Positions 43,382-51,830 are shown, counted from the first letter of the stretch. The stretch is 64,000 nt of DNA from Sphingomonas_Q fennica_A (GCA_036946415.1 JAQIJD010000001.1:601840-665839); one strand, 5' to 3'. Numbers and translations are program-made. Notes: generated by a model not told the origin, from the sequence alone.

Positions 43382-43900
43382 TTATTTAAATCCGGCGAGA
43401 CGCACCAGCCCCATGTCGACCACTTCGGCGTACATCGGCGGGTTCTTCGGGTCGACCTTCACCCGGATGCGGGCGCCCGGTGCCCCGTCTTCCTGCGCGA
43501 TGCCCTGCATCGAAACGCTGAAACCGGCGGACCCGGCGGAAAGCTCCACCGGATCGCCGCGGCGGACGACCGCCGCCTGCGCCATGCCGCCGCCGCCGCC
43601 ATAGCCAGCCGGCGCGGTGCCGGCGAGGCGGGCGAGCGGCACGCGGATGCGCCAGCCGGCGGCCGGGCAGCGCAGCGCGACCGCGCCCATCGCCGGCGGA
43701 TCGATGGTGACGGGGGTGCCGCAGGCGGCCAGCTTCATGCGCCGGTCGATCGGCGCCTGCGGGCCGCCGGGTTCGCCGATGCCGGCGTCGAGCGCGGTCG
43801 TCAGGCGCCGTTCCAGCCGGTCGAGGTCTTCGAAGCCGGCGGCATCGGCCGGGGCGGCGAGGGCCGAAAGGGCAAGCAGGGACAGGCAGGCGGCGCGCAT
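43382..43900 (-). CDS. flgA: Flagellar P-ring assembly chaperone FlgA
   Basis: Periplasmic chaperone for FlgI, 172 residues from ATG 43900 (GGAG seven bases upstream). Signal peptide ending near ADAAG; then the SAF-like beta region with VVRRGDPVELSAGSAGFSVSMQGIAQEDGAPG, the family hallmark, and RIRVKV near the end. An ATG seven codons earlier (43921) lacks a ribosome site. A sigma-54 promoter lies 35 bases upstream, inside the end of the MotB-like gene. Confidence 0.9.
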   Translation of the reverse strand: MRAACLSLLALSALAAPADAAGFEDLDRLERRLTTALDAGIGEPGGPQAPIDRRMKLAACGTPVTIDPPAMGAVALRCPAAGWRIRVPLARLAGTAPAGYGGGGGMAQAAVVRRGDPVELSAGSAGFSVSMQGIAQEDGAPGARIRVKVDPKNPPMYAEVVDMGLVRLAGFK

Positions 43901-43934
43901 CGCGGTCTCCGGGGAAAGCATCGCCCGGCAGGCT

Positions 43935-43950
43935 TGCAGCTATCGTGCCA
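43935..43950 (-). promoter_or_regulatory. Sigma-54 promoter for flgA
   Basis: On the minus strand TGGCACG-N4-CTGCA; the -24 element is perfect and the -12 element differs by one base. It ends 35 bases before the flgA ATG and begins just after the stop of the MotB-like gene. Confidence 0.65.
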
Positions 43951-43954
43951 AGGC

Positions 43955-44419
43955 CTATTCGGCGACGAGCAGATGCTGTCGTTCGCTGCCCCCCAGCTGC
44001 GGGATCGAGACCTGAATGGCGTCCTCGCGCAGCCCGCCGGCGGCGACGGCGCGGGCGACGGCGGCGGTGCGCGCGGCGGCCAGCTCCCACCGGTCGAGCC
44101 GCCCGCCGGGGGCGGGATCGGTGCCGCGGCTTTCGATCCGCACGCCGCGGCCGTGCGCGGCGGCGGCCCGGCCGAGTGCGGCCAGGCGGGCGCGGGCAGG
44201 GGGGCGCAGCACCGCCTCGGCCGGCGCGAACAGCGTGCCGGCGGCGAGATCGTGATCGGCGGCCGGCCCGGCATTGCCGAAAGCGGCGCGCATCCCCTGC
44301 GCCAGTTTGCGGCCGTCGATCGCCTGCGCGTGGAGCAGCACCATGAAGCCCAGCAGCAGCAGGCAGATGTCGGCGAAGCTCATCATCCAGCGCGGGGACC
44401 GCGCGGCGGCAGCCTTCAC
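43955..44419 (-). CDS. Short MotB-like protein
   Basis: 154 residues. A single N-terminal membrane helix follows basic residues: RWMMSFADICLLLLGFMVLL, which carries the conserved aspartate of MotB proton channels (here in SFADI). The remaining 100 residues hold an OmpA-like fragment (VRIESRGTDPAPGGRLDRWELAAARTAAVARAVAAGGL) but the domain is reduced compared with MotB (about 250-300 residues). GTG start at 44419 overlaps the MotA-like stop (GTGA). Together with the next gene it would form a stator-type or ExbBD-like unit beside flgA. Motility role is inferred from context. Confidence 0.72.
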   Translation of the reverse strand: MKAAAARSPRWMMSFADICLLLLGFMVLLHAQAIDGRKLAQGMRAAFGNAGPAADHDLAAGTLFAPAEAVLRPPARARLAALGRAAAAHGRGVRIESRGTDPAPGGRLDRWELAAARTAAVARAVAAGGLREDAIQVSIPQLGGSERQHLLVAE

Positions 44420-45123
44420 GCCGCGCTCCGCATCCGCTGCGGCGCGGGCGGTGCCGGGGTGGCGACGGGGGCGGGGGCGGTGGCCAGTTCGGCGCGGGCG
44501 ACGCCCTCGAACCGCGCGACCAGCCGCGCCTGCCACGCCAGTTCGGCGGCGGAGAGCGCGTCCAGCCGGTCCGCGACCGGGCCGGCGAGGCAATTGGCGA
44601 CGACGAGGCCGTAGAGCGTCGCGACCAGCGCGGTCGCCATCGCCGGGCCGATCGCGGCGGCGTCCTCCATCGCCGCGAACATCGCGACGAGGCCGAGGAC
44701 GGTGCCGATCATCCCCATCGCCGGGGCGGCATCGGCGAAGCCGCGCCAGAAGCCGATCGCCTGGCCGTGGCGGCGCGCCCGCTCGCCCAGATCGTCCGCC
44801 CCCCAGGCGGCGAAGGCATCGGCGGAGGGGGTCGCGGCCAGTTCGCGCAGCGCGCGGCGCAGGAACGGCCCGGCCGTCTCCAGCCGGTCGGCGCAGGCGA
44901 TGTGGCGGATCGCGGTCATCTGTTCTAGCCGCCCCGCCGCCATCAGCGCGGCATGGGCATCCTCCTCCGGCCGCGCGGTAACGATCTTGGGAAGGGCGGC
45001 GAAGGCGCGGGCGGCGGCGCCGCCCGGCGCGCGCAGCAGCGCCACGCCGAAGCCGCCGCCGGCGACGAGCGCGAAGGCCAGCGGATCGATCAACCGCATC
45101 AGCAACTGGCCGATCCCGCCCAT
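44416..45123 (-). CDS. MotA/TolQ/ExbB-type proton channel protein
   Basis: 235 residues: N-terminal helix (DPLAFALVAGGGFGVALL), a cytoplasmic domain (about 45-125), and two C-terminal helices with FWRGFADAAPAMGMIGTVLGLVAMFA and MATALVATLYGLVVANCLAGP, the MotA signature including the channel-lining Thr and the Pro near the cytoplasmic end. AAGGAAGG lies upstream of ATG 45123. Divergent from flgB and upstream of the short MotB-like gene, so probably the motor stator. Shorter than canonical MotA (about 285). Confidence 0.82.
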   Translation of the reverse strand: MGGIGQLLMRLIDPLAFALVAGGGFGVALLRAPGGAAARAFAALPKIVTARPEEDAHAALMAAGRLEQMTAIRHIACADRLETAGPFLRRALRELAATPSADAFAAWGADDLGERARRHGQAIGFWRGFADAAPAMGMIGTVLGLVAMFAAMEDAAAIGPAMATALVATLYGLVVANCLAGPVADRLDALSAAELAWQARLVARFEGVARAELATAPAPVATPAPPAPQRMRSAA

Positions 45124-45136
45124 CACGCGCCCTTCC

Positions 45137-45183
45137 TTGCCGGTGCCGGCAAAATCTTGCCGGGTGCGGCAATCGCTTGCCGG
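45137..45183. promoter_or_regulatory. Tandem enhancer-like palindromes upstream of flgB
   Basis: TTGCCGG recurs at 45137, 45157 and 45177, an exact 20-bp period. Read with the adjoining CGGCAA halves this gives two CGGCAA-N4-TTGCCG palindromes centred about 45155 and 45175, 43-80 bases upstream of a sigma-54 promoter. The layout fits binding sites of an NtrC-type flagellar activator such as FlbD. Confidence 0.65.
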
Positions 45184-45225
45184 TCCGGCCTGCCGCAGGC
45201 CGCCCGGCCCACCGATCCGCCAAAC

Positions 45226-45241
45226 TGGCACGCCCATTGCA
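45226..45241 (+). promoter_or_regulatory. Perfect sigma-54 promoter for the flgB operon
   Basis: TGGCACG-N4-TTGCA with every consensus base present, 73 bases before the flgB start codon. Confidence 0.85.
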
Positions 45242-45314
45242 TAGCTTGGCGCAAACACGCCCACCCGATGCTGATGACGGCAAAAGGCGGGCGGACTTAA
45301 GGGACTGGAACACC

Positions 45315-45674
45315 GTGGCGAACGAAAGTCTGTTCGGTCTGCATGGGCAAGCGCTGGCGCTCAGGTCGCAGCGGATGGCGCTGCTCGCGTCCAACATCGC
45401 CAATGCCGGCACCCCCGGCTACCGCGCCCGCGACTTCGATTTCGGCAAGGCGCTCGACGCCGCCACCGCCTCGGCCGCGCCCAAGGATGCGACCGCCGCG
45501 GCCGACGGGGCGATGGGCTACCGCGTCCCCCTCCAGGTCTCGCTCGACGGCAATACGGTCGAGCTGGCGACCGAGCAGACCGCCTTCGCCGAGAACGCCG
45601 TCGCCTACCGGGCGACGCTGTCCTTCCTGGAAGGCCGCATTTCCACCGTCATGTCCGCGCTCAAGGGAGAATGA
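45315..45674 (+). CDS. flgB: Flagellar proximal rod protein FlgB
   Basis: Rod subunit joined to the MS ring, 119 residues. N-terminal helix with LFGLHGQALALRSQRMALLASNIANAGTPGYRARDFDF, the flagellar rod family signature, and a C-terminal coiled helix. GTG start at 45315 preceded by GGAACACC. First gene of the flgBCDEFGHIJKL operon under the sigma-54 promoter at 45226. Confidence 0.92.
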   Translation: MANESLFGLHGQALALRSQRMALLASNIANAGTPGYRARDFDFGKALDAATASAAPKDATAAADGAMGYRVPLQVSLDGNTVELATEQTAFAENAVAYRATLSFLEGRISTVMSALKGE

Positions 45675-45676
45675 GG

Positions 45677-46081
45677 ATGAGCCGACCGCTCTCCACCTTC
45701 GATATCGCCGGGCGCGCCATGTCGGCGCAGCTCGTGCGGCTGAACACCACCGCCTCCAACCTCGCCAATGCCGGCACCGTCTCCGCCACCAAGGAGAATG
45801 CGTTCCGGTCGCTGAAGCCGGTGTTCCAGTCGGTCACGCAGGCCCCGGGCGTCGCCACCGTCAAGGTGGCGCAGGTCGTGACGGCCGGGACCGAGCCGAC
45901 CAAGCGCTACATGCCGGACAGCCCCTTGGCCGACAAGGACGGCAACGTCTGGGACGCGGGCGTCGATAGCGTCGCCGAGATGGTCGAGATGATGGAGATC
46001 GCCCGCCAGTATCAGAACAACGTGCAGGTCCTCTCGACCGCCAAGTCCCTTACCCTCGACACGCTGAGGATCGGCAAATGA
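45677..46081 (+). CDS. flgC: Flagellar proximal rod protein FlgC
   Basis: Rod subunit, 134 residues: FDIAGRAMSAQLVRLNTTASNLANAGT N-terminal signature, then a beta region and the C-terminal helix VAEMVEMMEIARQYQNNVQVLSTAKSL. ATG 45677 has GGGAG seven bases upstream; the ATG at 45671 that overlaps the flgB stop is too close to it. Confidence 0.93.
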   Translation: MSRPLSTFDIAGRAMSAQLVRLNTTASNLANAGTVSATKENAFRSLKPVFQSVTQAPGVATVKVAQVVTAGTEPTKRYMPDSPLADKDGNVWDAGVDSVAEMVEMMEIARQYQNNVQVLSTAKSLTLDTLRIGK

Positions 46082-46773
46082 CCACCATCACCGGCAATTC
46101 CTATCTCGACACGCTGACCACCAAGACTTCGGCCACCGGCACGAAGGCCAAGGGCAGCAACACCATGGACCAGTCGAGCTTCCTGAAGCTGATGACCACG
46201 CAGCTCCAGACGCAGGATCCGACCGCGCCGACCGACAACAACCAGATGGTCGCGCAGATGGCGCAGTTCAGCCAGGTGGCGGGCATCGCCGAGATGAACC
46301 AGTCGCTCAAGAATATCGTGACGGGGATGCAGAGCCAGCAGATGGGCGATGCGGCGAGCTGGATCGGCCGGGCAGCACTCGTCCCGTCCGACCGGATCTC
46401 GGCGCTGCCCAACGGCAGCTACGAAGGGCAGATCACGCTGCCCGACGATGCGACCGCGCTGTCGATCGACCTCGTCGACGGCAACGGCACGATCGTCCAT
46501 TCCGAAGACCTCGGCAAGCAGGCCGCCGGCACCGTCGCCTACGGGTGGGACGGCAAGGACGCGGCCGGGCGGACGGTGGCCACCACCGGCGCGCTCACCG
46601 TCAAGGTCACCGCCCGCGGCAAGGAAGGGGCGCTCGCCGCCACGCCCGCCGCCTGGACGACCGTCACCGGCGTCCAGTCCCCCCGCCGGCGGCTCGTCCG
46701 CCCGCCTCGTCACCGCGCTGGGGCCGATCGCTCCCGGCGACACCCTCAGCCTTTCCTGATCCCCGCTTCCTAA
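46078..46773 (+). CDS. flgD: Hook-capping scaffold FlgD (C-terminus frameshifted)
   Basis: Scaffold that caps the growing hook, exported and later discarded. N-terminal SSFLKLMTTQLQTQDPTAPTDNNQMVAQMAQFS, the family signature, then a FlgD Ig-like / Tudor region (AASWIGRAALVPSD). In the last 30 codons a run of six C at 46679-46684 breaks the frame: the read frame ends at 46773 with an aberrant RRRLVRPPR tail, while removing one C gives QSPAGGSSARLVTALGPIAPGDTLSLS ending at 46759. Translation start overlaps the flgC stop (ATGA). The true protein is about 226 residues; the shift looks like a sequencing error. Confidence 0.9.
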   Translation: MTTITGNSYLDTLTTKTSATGTKAKGSNTMDQSSFLKLMTTQLQTQDPTAPTDNNQMVAQMAQFSQVAGIAEMNQSLKNIVTGMQSQQMGDAASWIGRAALVPSDRISALPNGSYEGQITLPDDATALSIDLVDGNGTIVHSEDLGKQAAGTVAYGWDGKDAAGRTVATTGALTVKVTARGKEGALAATPAAWTTVTGVQSPRRRLVRPPRHRAGADRSRRHPQPFLIPAS

Positions 46774-46785
46774 GGAACCGACCCC

Positions 46786-48090
46786 ATGTCTTTCTATACC
46801 TCGCTGTCCGGCCTCAAGGGCGCGCAGAGCATGCTGTCCACCGTGTCGAACAACATCGCCAACGTGGCGACGACCGGCTTCAAGCGGTCCGCCACCGAGT
46901 TCGGCGACATCATATCGGCCTCGCCGATGCAGTCCTCGGCCATCGCCGGGCAGGGCACGCGCCTGCGCGGCATCACCCAGCAGTTCACGCAGGGCGGCTT
47001 CGAATCGTCCGAGCGCGCGCTCGATCTCGCGATCGGCGGCCAGGGCTTCTTCGTCACCAAGAGCGACCTGACCGGCGGCAACACCGCCTTCACCCGCGCG
47101 GGTGCCTTCTCGGTCGACAGCGACCGCTATGTGAAGGACAGCTCGGGCGCCTATTTGCAGGTGCTGCCGGTGGACAGCAACGGCCAGACGACCGCCACCT
47201 CGCTCGACGCGATGGTCAACCTCCAGCTGCCGCAGACCTCGGGCAAGCCGAAGGCGACCGGCACGATGACGCTGGGCGTGACGCTGCCCGCCGATGCCAC
47301 GCTGCCGGCGGACAGTTCGGTCTACAACAGCACCACCAAGCCCTATGCCTTCAAGCCGAGCGACCCCAACAGCTATAACCAGTCGACCACCACGACGATC
47401 TACGACACGCTGGGCAATCCGCTGAAGGCGACCACCTATTTCGTCCGCACCGCGCTGCCCTCCAGCACCGATGGCGGCGAGTGGGAAGCGCATCTGTTCG
47501 TGGGCGATAAGGAAATCAGCTCGGTCCCCGGCTCGGCCACGCCGACGCCGCTCAAGCTGAAGTTCGATCGCGACGGCGAGATCACCTCGCCGACCACGCC
47601 GACGATGTTCGATGCGATCCAGCCGAGCGGCACCGCCACGCCCTTTTCGATGCGGGTCGATTTCGGCCTGACGACCAAGCAGGCCAGCCTGCCGTTCACG
47701 GTGACGACCGCCAAGCAGGACGGCTTCGCCTCGGGCCAGCTCAACAACGTGACGGTCGGCACCGACGGCCTCGTCACCGCCAGCTTCTCGAACGGCACGT
47801 CGCAGGCGCTGGGCAAGGTGGCGATGGCGAACTTCGCCAACCCCGCCGGCCTCAGCCAGATCGGCGACAGCAAGTGGACGCTGACCGGCCAGTCCGGCGA
47901 GGCGATCATCGGGTCGGCCAACAGCAACGGCTTCGGCAAGGTCCAGTCGGGCGCGCTCGAGCGGGCGAACGTGGACATCACCGAGGAACTGGTCGCGCTG
48001 ATCTCCGCGCAGCGGAACTTCTCGGCCAATTCCAAGGCGATCGAGACCGCCAACAACATGACGCAGACGATCATCCAGCTGCGTTCCTAA
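46786..48090 (+). CDS. flgE: Flagellar hook protein FlgE
   Basis: Hook subunit, 434 residues. N-terminal SGLKGAQSMLSTVSNNIANVATTGFKRS, central D1-D2 beta domains, C-terminal SGALERANVDITEELVALISAQRNFSANSKAIETANNM. Starts 27 bases after the restored flgD stop. Confidence 0.95.
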   Translation: MSFYTSLSGLKGAQSMLSTVSNNIANVATTGFKRSATEFGDIISASPMQSSAIAGQGTRLRGITQQFTQGGFESSERALDLAIGGQGFFVTKSDLTGGNTAFTRAGAFSVDSDRYVKDSSGAYLQVLPVDSNGQTTATSLDAMVNLQLPQTSGKPKATGTMTLGVTLPADATLPADSSVYNSTTKPYAFKPSDPNSYNQSTTTTIYDTLGNPLKATTYFVRTALPSSTDGGEWEAHLFVGDKEISSVPGSATPTPLKLKFDRDGEITSPTTPTMFDAIQPSGTATPFSMRVDFGLTTKQASLPFTVTTAKQDGFASGQLNNVTVGTDGLVTASFSNGTSQALGKVAMANFANPAGLSQIGDSKWTLTGQSGEAIIGSANSNGFGKVQSGALERANVDITEELVALISAQRNFSANSKAIETANNMTQTIIQLRS

Positions 48091-48122
48091 TCGTTAACCA
48101 TTAACCGGTAGGCACGGCCGCC

Positions 48123-48887
48123 ATGGACCGCCTGATCTATTCCTCTCTGTCCGCGATGCGCGGGCTGATGGCCAAGCAGACGACGACGGCGAGCAATCTC
48201 GCCAACGTCAACACCACCGGCTTCCGGGGGGAGATGGCGGTCGCCACCCCCACCTGGCTGACCGGGCGGGGCGGGCCTGCCGCCGCACAGGGGATGATCG
48301 GGCGGGCCGACATGGCCGAGGGCGTGCTCGATGCCGACATGGCCGAGGGCGCCGTTTCGGAGACGGGCCGCCCGCTCGACATCGCGCTGGAGGGGGACGC
48401 GCTCGTCACCGTCCAGCCGGCCGAGGGGGGCGAGGCCTATACAAGGCGCGGCGACCTCTCCGTCAACGAGGCGGGGCTGCTCACCAACGGCGATGGCGTG
48501 CCGGTGCTGGGCGAGGGCGGGCCGATCACGCTGCCGCCGGCCGACAAGATCCAGATCGACCCGACCGGCGTCATCTGGATCGCGCCGGTCGGCAGCGATC
48601 CGGCACAGCCCTTGCAACAGGTCGATCGGCTGAAGCTCGTCTCCTCCGCCGGCTCGCGCATCGCCAAGGGGCTGGACGGGCTGTTCCGGGTGGAAGCGGG
48701 CGGCACGCTGCCGTCCGACCCCGATGCCAGATTGCGATCGGGTGCGCTGGAAGGATCGAACGTCAACGCCTCGAAGGCGCTCGTCGACATGATCGGGGCG
48801 AGCCGGGACTGGGAGATGCAGGTCAAGATGCTGACCACCGCCCAGGATCTCGACAAGGCCTCCGCCGATCTCATGCGCCTCGACTGA
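48123..48887 (+). CDS. flgF: Flagellar proximal rod protein FlgF
   Basis: 254 residues; N-terminal LIYSSLSAMRGLMAKQTTTASNLANVNTTGFRGEMA and C-terminal GALEGSNVNASKALVDMIGASRDWEMQVKM. Lies between flgE and flgG as in other alphaproteobacteria. There is a 32-base gap after flgE. Confidence 0.93.
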   Translation: MDRLIYSSLSAMRGLMAKQTTTASNLANVNTTGFRGEMAVATPTWLTGRGGPAAAQGMIGRADMAEGVLDADMAEGAVSETGRPLDIALEGDALVTVQPAEGGEAYTRRGDLSVNEAGLLTNGDGVPVLGEGGPITLPPADKIQIDPTGVIWIAPVGSDPAQPLQQVDRLKLVSSAGSRIAKGLDGLFRVEAGGTLPSDPDARLRSGALEGSNVNASKALVDMIGASRDWEMQVKMLTTAQDLDKASADLMRLD

Positions 48888-48902
48888 CAGGAGTAGAAGA
48901 CA

Positions 48903-49697
48903 ATGACCATCGCCGCACTCCAGGTCGCCCGCACCGGGCTCGACGCGCAGAACGAGCGGATGCGCGTCATCGCCAACAATCTGGCGAACGTGAACACCAA
49001 CGGCTTCAAGCGCGATCGCGCGCAGTTCGAGACCTTGGCCTATCAGTCGATCACCGCGCCGGGCGCGGCGTCCGGCGGCGAGAACAAGTTCGCCACCGGC
49101 CTGTCGCTGGGTTCGGGCGTGCAGATCGGCGCGACCGCCAAGATCGCGACGCAGGGCACGCTCAACCAGACCGACAATTCGCTCGATCTGGCGATCAGCG
49201 GCGAAGGCTTCTTCCAGGTGACGATGCCCGACGGCCGCACCGCCTACACCCGCGACGGCAATTTCAACCTGTCGGCCGAAGGCACGATCGTCACCTCGGA
49301 CGGGATGGCGCTCAACCCACAGATCCAGGTGCCGCAGAATATCGAGAAGCTGACGATCGGCGCGGACGGCACCGTCACCGCGCAGATCGCCGGGCAGAGC
49401 GAATTGCAGGAGCTGGGCAAGATCCAGACCGCGCGCTTCGTCAACACCGCCGGCCTCGAATCGATCGGCAACAATCTGATGATCGAGACGCCCGCCTCGG
49501 GTGCGGCGCAGGTGGGCGATGCCGGCACCGACGGGCGCGGCAAGATCCAGCAGGGCAGCCTCGAATCCTCCAACGTCAACATCACCGAAGAGCTGATCGA
49601 CATGATCGAGACGCAGCGCGCCTATGAGGTGAACAGCAAGATGATCTCGGCGACGGACAGCATGCTGCAATACGCCAACCAGAACATCGGCCGCTGA
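48903..49697 (+). CDS. flgG: Flagellar distal rod protein FlgG
   Basis: Main distal rod subunit, 264 residues, the usual length near 260. N-terminal ALQVARTGLDAQNERMRVIANNLANVNTNGFKRDRAQFE and C-terminal GSLESSNVNITEELIDMIETQRAYEVNSKMI are strongly conserved. Preceded by GGAG. Confidence 0.95.
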   Translation: MTIAALQVARTGLDAQNERMRVIANNLANVNTNGFKRDRAQFETLAYQSITAPGAASGGENKFATGLSLGSGVQIGATAKIATQGTLNQTDNSLDLAISGEGFFQVTMPDGRTAYTRDGNFNLSAEGTIVTSDGMALNPQIQVPQNIEKLTIGADGTVTAQIAGQSELQELGKIQTARFVNTAGLESIGNNLMIETPASGAAQVGDAGTDGRGKIQQGSLESSNVNITEELIDMIETQRAYEVNSKMISATDSMLQYANQNIGR

Positions 49698-49700
49698 TCG

Positions 49701-50360
49701 ATGCGCGCGCTGCTCCTGTCCGTCTGCACGCTCGCGCTGGTTGCCGCGCCCGCCGTCGCGCGCAAGAAGGCGCCGTCGGTGGAATGGGCGCCGACCGCGC
49801 CCGCGCCGCTGCCGGCGCCCGCTGCCAACGGCAGCATCTTCCAGGTGTCGAACGGCTATGCGGCGCTGACCTCGGGCGCGCGCGCCGCGGCGGTGGGCGA
49901 TATCCTGACGATCGTGCTGGCGGAGCGGACCGCCGCCACCAAGACCAATTCGGCGACCACCGATCGCAACGGCAGCATCGGCCTGACCCCGCCCGCCGCG
50001 GGGCCGCTCGCGCTGTTCGGCGCGCCCGAAGCCTCGATGAGCGGGGGCGGCACCTTCAAGGGCGTCGGCAACGCCGCCCAGTCCAACCAGCTGAACGGCG
50101 AGATCACGGTGACGGTGGCGCAGGTGCTGCCCAACGGCACGCTCGTCGTCCGCGGCGAGAAGATCATGAACCTCAACCGCGGCGACGAACAGATCCGCAT
50201 CTCGGGCCTCGTCCGCCCGCAGGACGTGAGCTTCGACAATCGCGTCTTCTCCTCCCGCGTCGGCGATGCCAAGATCGCTTATTCGGGCACGGGCGAGATC
50301 GCGCGCGCCAGCCGGCAGGGGTGGCTTAACCGATTCTTTAGCATCGTCAGTCCATTCTAG
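49701..50360 (+). CDS. flgH: Flagellar L-ring protein FlgH (no obvious lipobox)
   Basis: Forms the outer-membrane L-ring. 219 residues: EWAPTAP, then SIFQVSNGYAAL, VGDILTIVLAERTAATK, and NGTLVVRGEKIMNLNRGDEQIRISGLVRPQDV, all FlgH signatures. The N-terminal signal lacks the [LVI]-[AST]-[GA]-Cys lipobox of most FlgH proteins; the only early Cys (LLSVC, residue 9) is in an atypical context, and an AxA site (AVARK) would favour signal peptidase I. Starts three bases after flgG. Confidence 0.92.
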   Translation: MRALLLSVCTLALVAAPAVARKKAPSVEWAPTAPAPLPAPAANGSIFQVSNGYAALTSGARAAAVGDILTIVLAERTAATKTNSATTDRNGSIGLTPPAAGPLALFGAPEASMSGGGTFKGVGNAAQSNQLNGEITVTVAQVLPNGTLVVRGEKIMNLNRGDEQIRISGLVRPQDVSFDNRVFSSRVGDAKIAYSGTGEIARASRQGWLNRFFSIVSPF

Positions 50361-50364
50361 CGCC

Positions 50365-51477
50365 ATGGTTAACGCGCTCCGCTCCGCCCTCGTCGCCCTC
50401 GCCACCACCGTCGTCGCCTTTGCCGCGCCGCCGGCCGCGGCCGAGCGGATCAAGGATCTGGGCAATTTCCAGGGCGTGCGCGCCAACCAGCTGACCGGAT
50501 ACGGCATCGTCGTCGGCCTCGCCGGCACGGGCGACGACAGCCTGGAATATGCGACGCAGGGGATGAAGGGCGTCGCCAGCCGATTCGGCATGGCGCTGCC
50601 GCCCGGCATCAACCCGGCTCTCAAGAACGCCGCGGCGGTGATGATCACCGCCGAACTGCCCGCCTTCGCCAAGCCCGGCCAGAAGCTGGACATCACCGTG
50701 TCCGCGCTCGGCAAGGCCAAGTCCCTGCGCGGCGGCACGCTGCTGATGGCGCCGCTGCTGGGCGCGGACGGGCAGATCTACGCCATGTCGCAGGGCAATC
50801 TCGCGGTCGGCGGCCTCGGCATCGAGGGGGCCGACGGATCGAAGCTCACCGTCAACGTGCCCTCCTCGGGCCGCATCCCCGGCGGCGCCACCGTCGAGCG
50901 GACGGTGGACGCGGGCTTCGATCGCAGCCCCGAACTGCTGTTCAATCTGGCCGAGGCCGATCTGACCACCGTGCGCCGCGTGGCCGACGCGATCAACCGC
51001 GCGATCGGCCCCAACCGCGCGCACGCCATCGACGCGGTCACGGTCGCCATCGCTTCCCCGCAGGGTGCCGAATACCGCACCAACCTGATGGGCCAGATCG
51101 AGAATCTGCCGGTCGACCCGGCCGATGCGCCGGCGCGCGTGATCGTCAACGCGCGCACCGGCACCGTCGTCATCAACGGCGCGGTCCGCATCGCGCCCGC
51201 CGCCGTCACCCACGGCAAGCTCACCGTGCGCGTCGACGAGAAGCCGACGATCGTCCAGCCCGCCCCCTTCTCGCGCGGGCGCACCGCGGTCGAGCCGTCG
51301 AGCGCGCTCAGCGTCGAGGAGGAGCGGCGGCCGATGTTCGCCTTCCAGCCCGGCGCCAGCCTGGCCGACATCGTCAAGGCGGTGAACGCCATCGGCGCCT
51401 CGCCGGCGGACCTCGTCGCGATCCTTGAGGCGCTCAAGCAGGCCGGCGCGATGAAGGCCGATCTGGTGGTGCTGTGA
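50365..51477 (+). CDS. flgI: Flagellar P-ring protein FlgI
   Basis: Periplasmic ring around the rod, 370 residues, signal peptide ending near AAAER. Conserved IKDLGNFQGVRANQLTGYGIVVGLAGTGD, SALGKAKSLRGGTLLMAPL, and ARVIVNARTGTVVINGAVRIAP. ATG at 50365, four bases after the flgH stop. Its chaperone FlgA is encoded at 43382. Confidence 0.95.
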   Translation: MVNALRSALVALATTVVAFAAPPAAAERIKDLGNFQGVRANQLTGYGIVVGLAGTGDDSLEYATQGMKGVASRFGMALPPGINPALKNAAAVMITAELPAFAKPGQKLDITVSALGKAKSLRGGTLLMAPLLGADGQIYAMSQGNLAVGGLGIEGADGSKLTVNVPSSGRIPGGATVERTVDAGFDRSPELLFNLAEADLTTVRRVADAINRAIGPNRAHAIDAVTVAIASPQGAEYRTNLMGQIENLPVDPADAPARVIVNARTGTVVINGAVRIAPAAVTHGKLTVRVDEKPTIVQPAPFSRGRTAVEPSSALSVEEERRPMFAFQPGASLADIVKAVNAIGASPADLVAILEALKQAGAMKADLVVL

Positions 51478-51830
51478 TGGGCGAGATACCTTCCCTCAAC
51501 GCCACCCGCATCGCGGCCAAGGCGGCGGCCCCCGCGGCCGCCGTCTCGCCCGAGCTGAAGGCCGCCGCCAAGCAGTTCGAGGCGATCTTCATCCGCCAGA
51601 TGATGTCGTCGATGCGCACGGCGAAGCTGGGCGACGACATATTGGGGTCGGACGCGGGCAATCAGTTCCGCGACATGGCGGACTCCAAGACCGCCGACAG
51701 CCTCGCCGACAAGGGCAGCTTCGGCATCGCCGACATGCTGGTGAAGCAATTGGGAGCGCGGATGAAGACCGCCGCCCCCGCCGACGCGTCTGCCGCCCCC
51801 GATGGCGGTGGCGGGAAGGCCGGCGGCTGA
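51477..51830 (+). CDS. flgJ: FlgJ N-terminal type rod-binding protein (no muramidase domain)
   Basis: 117 residues with the Rod-binding domain KAAAKQFEAIFIRQMMSSMRTAKLG and FRDMADSKTADSLADKGSFGIADMLVKQL. The C-terminal peptidoglycan hydrolase of enterobacterial FlgJ is absent, as in most alphaproteobacteria; a separate lytic enzyme must open the wall. Start ATG overlaps the flgI stop (TGATG). Confidence 0.9.
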   Translation: MGEIPSLNATRIAAKAAAPAAAVSPELKAAAKQFEAIFIRQMMSSMRTAKLGDDILGSDAGNQFRDMADSKTADSLADKGSFGIADMLVKQLGARMKTAAPADASAAPDGGGGKAGG

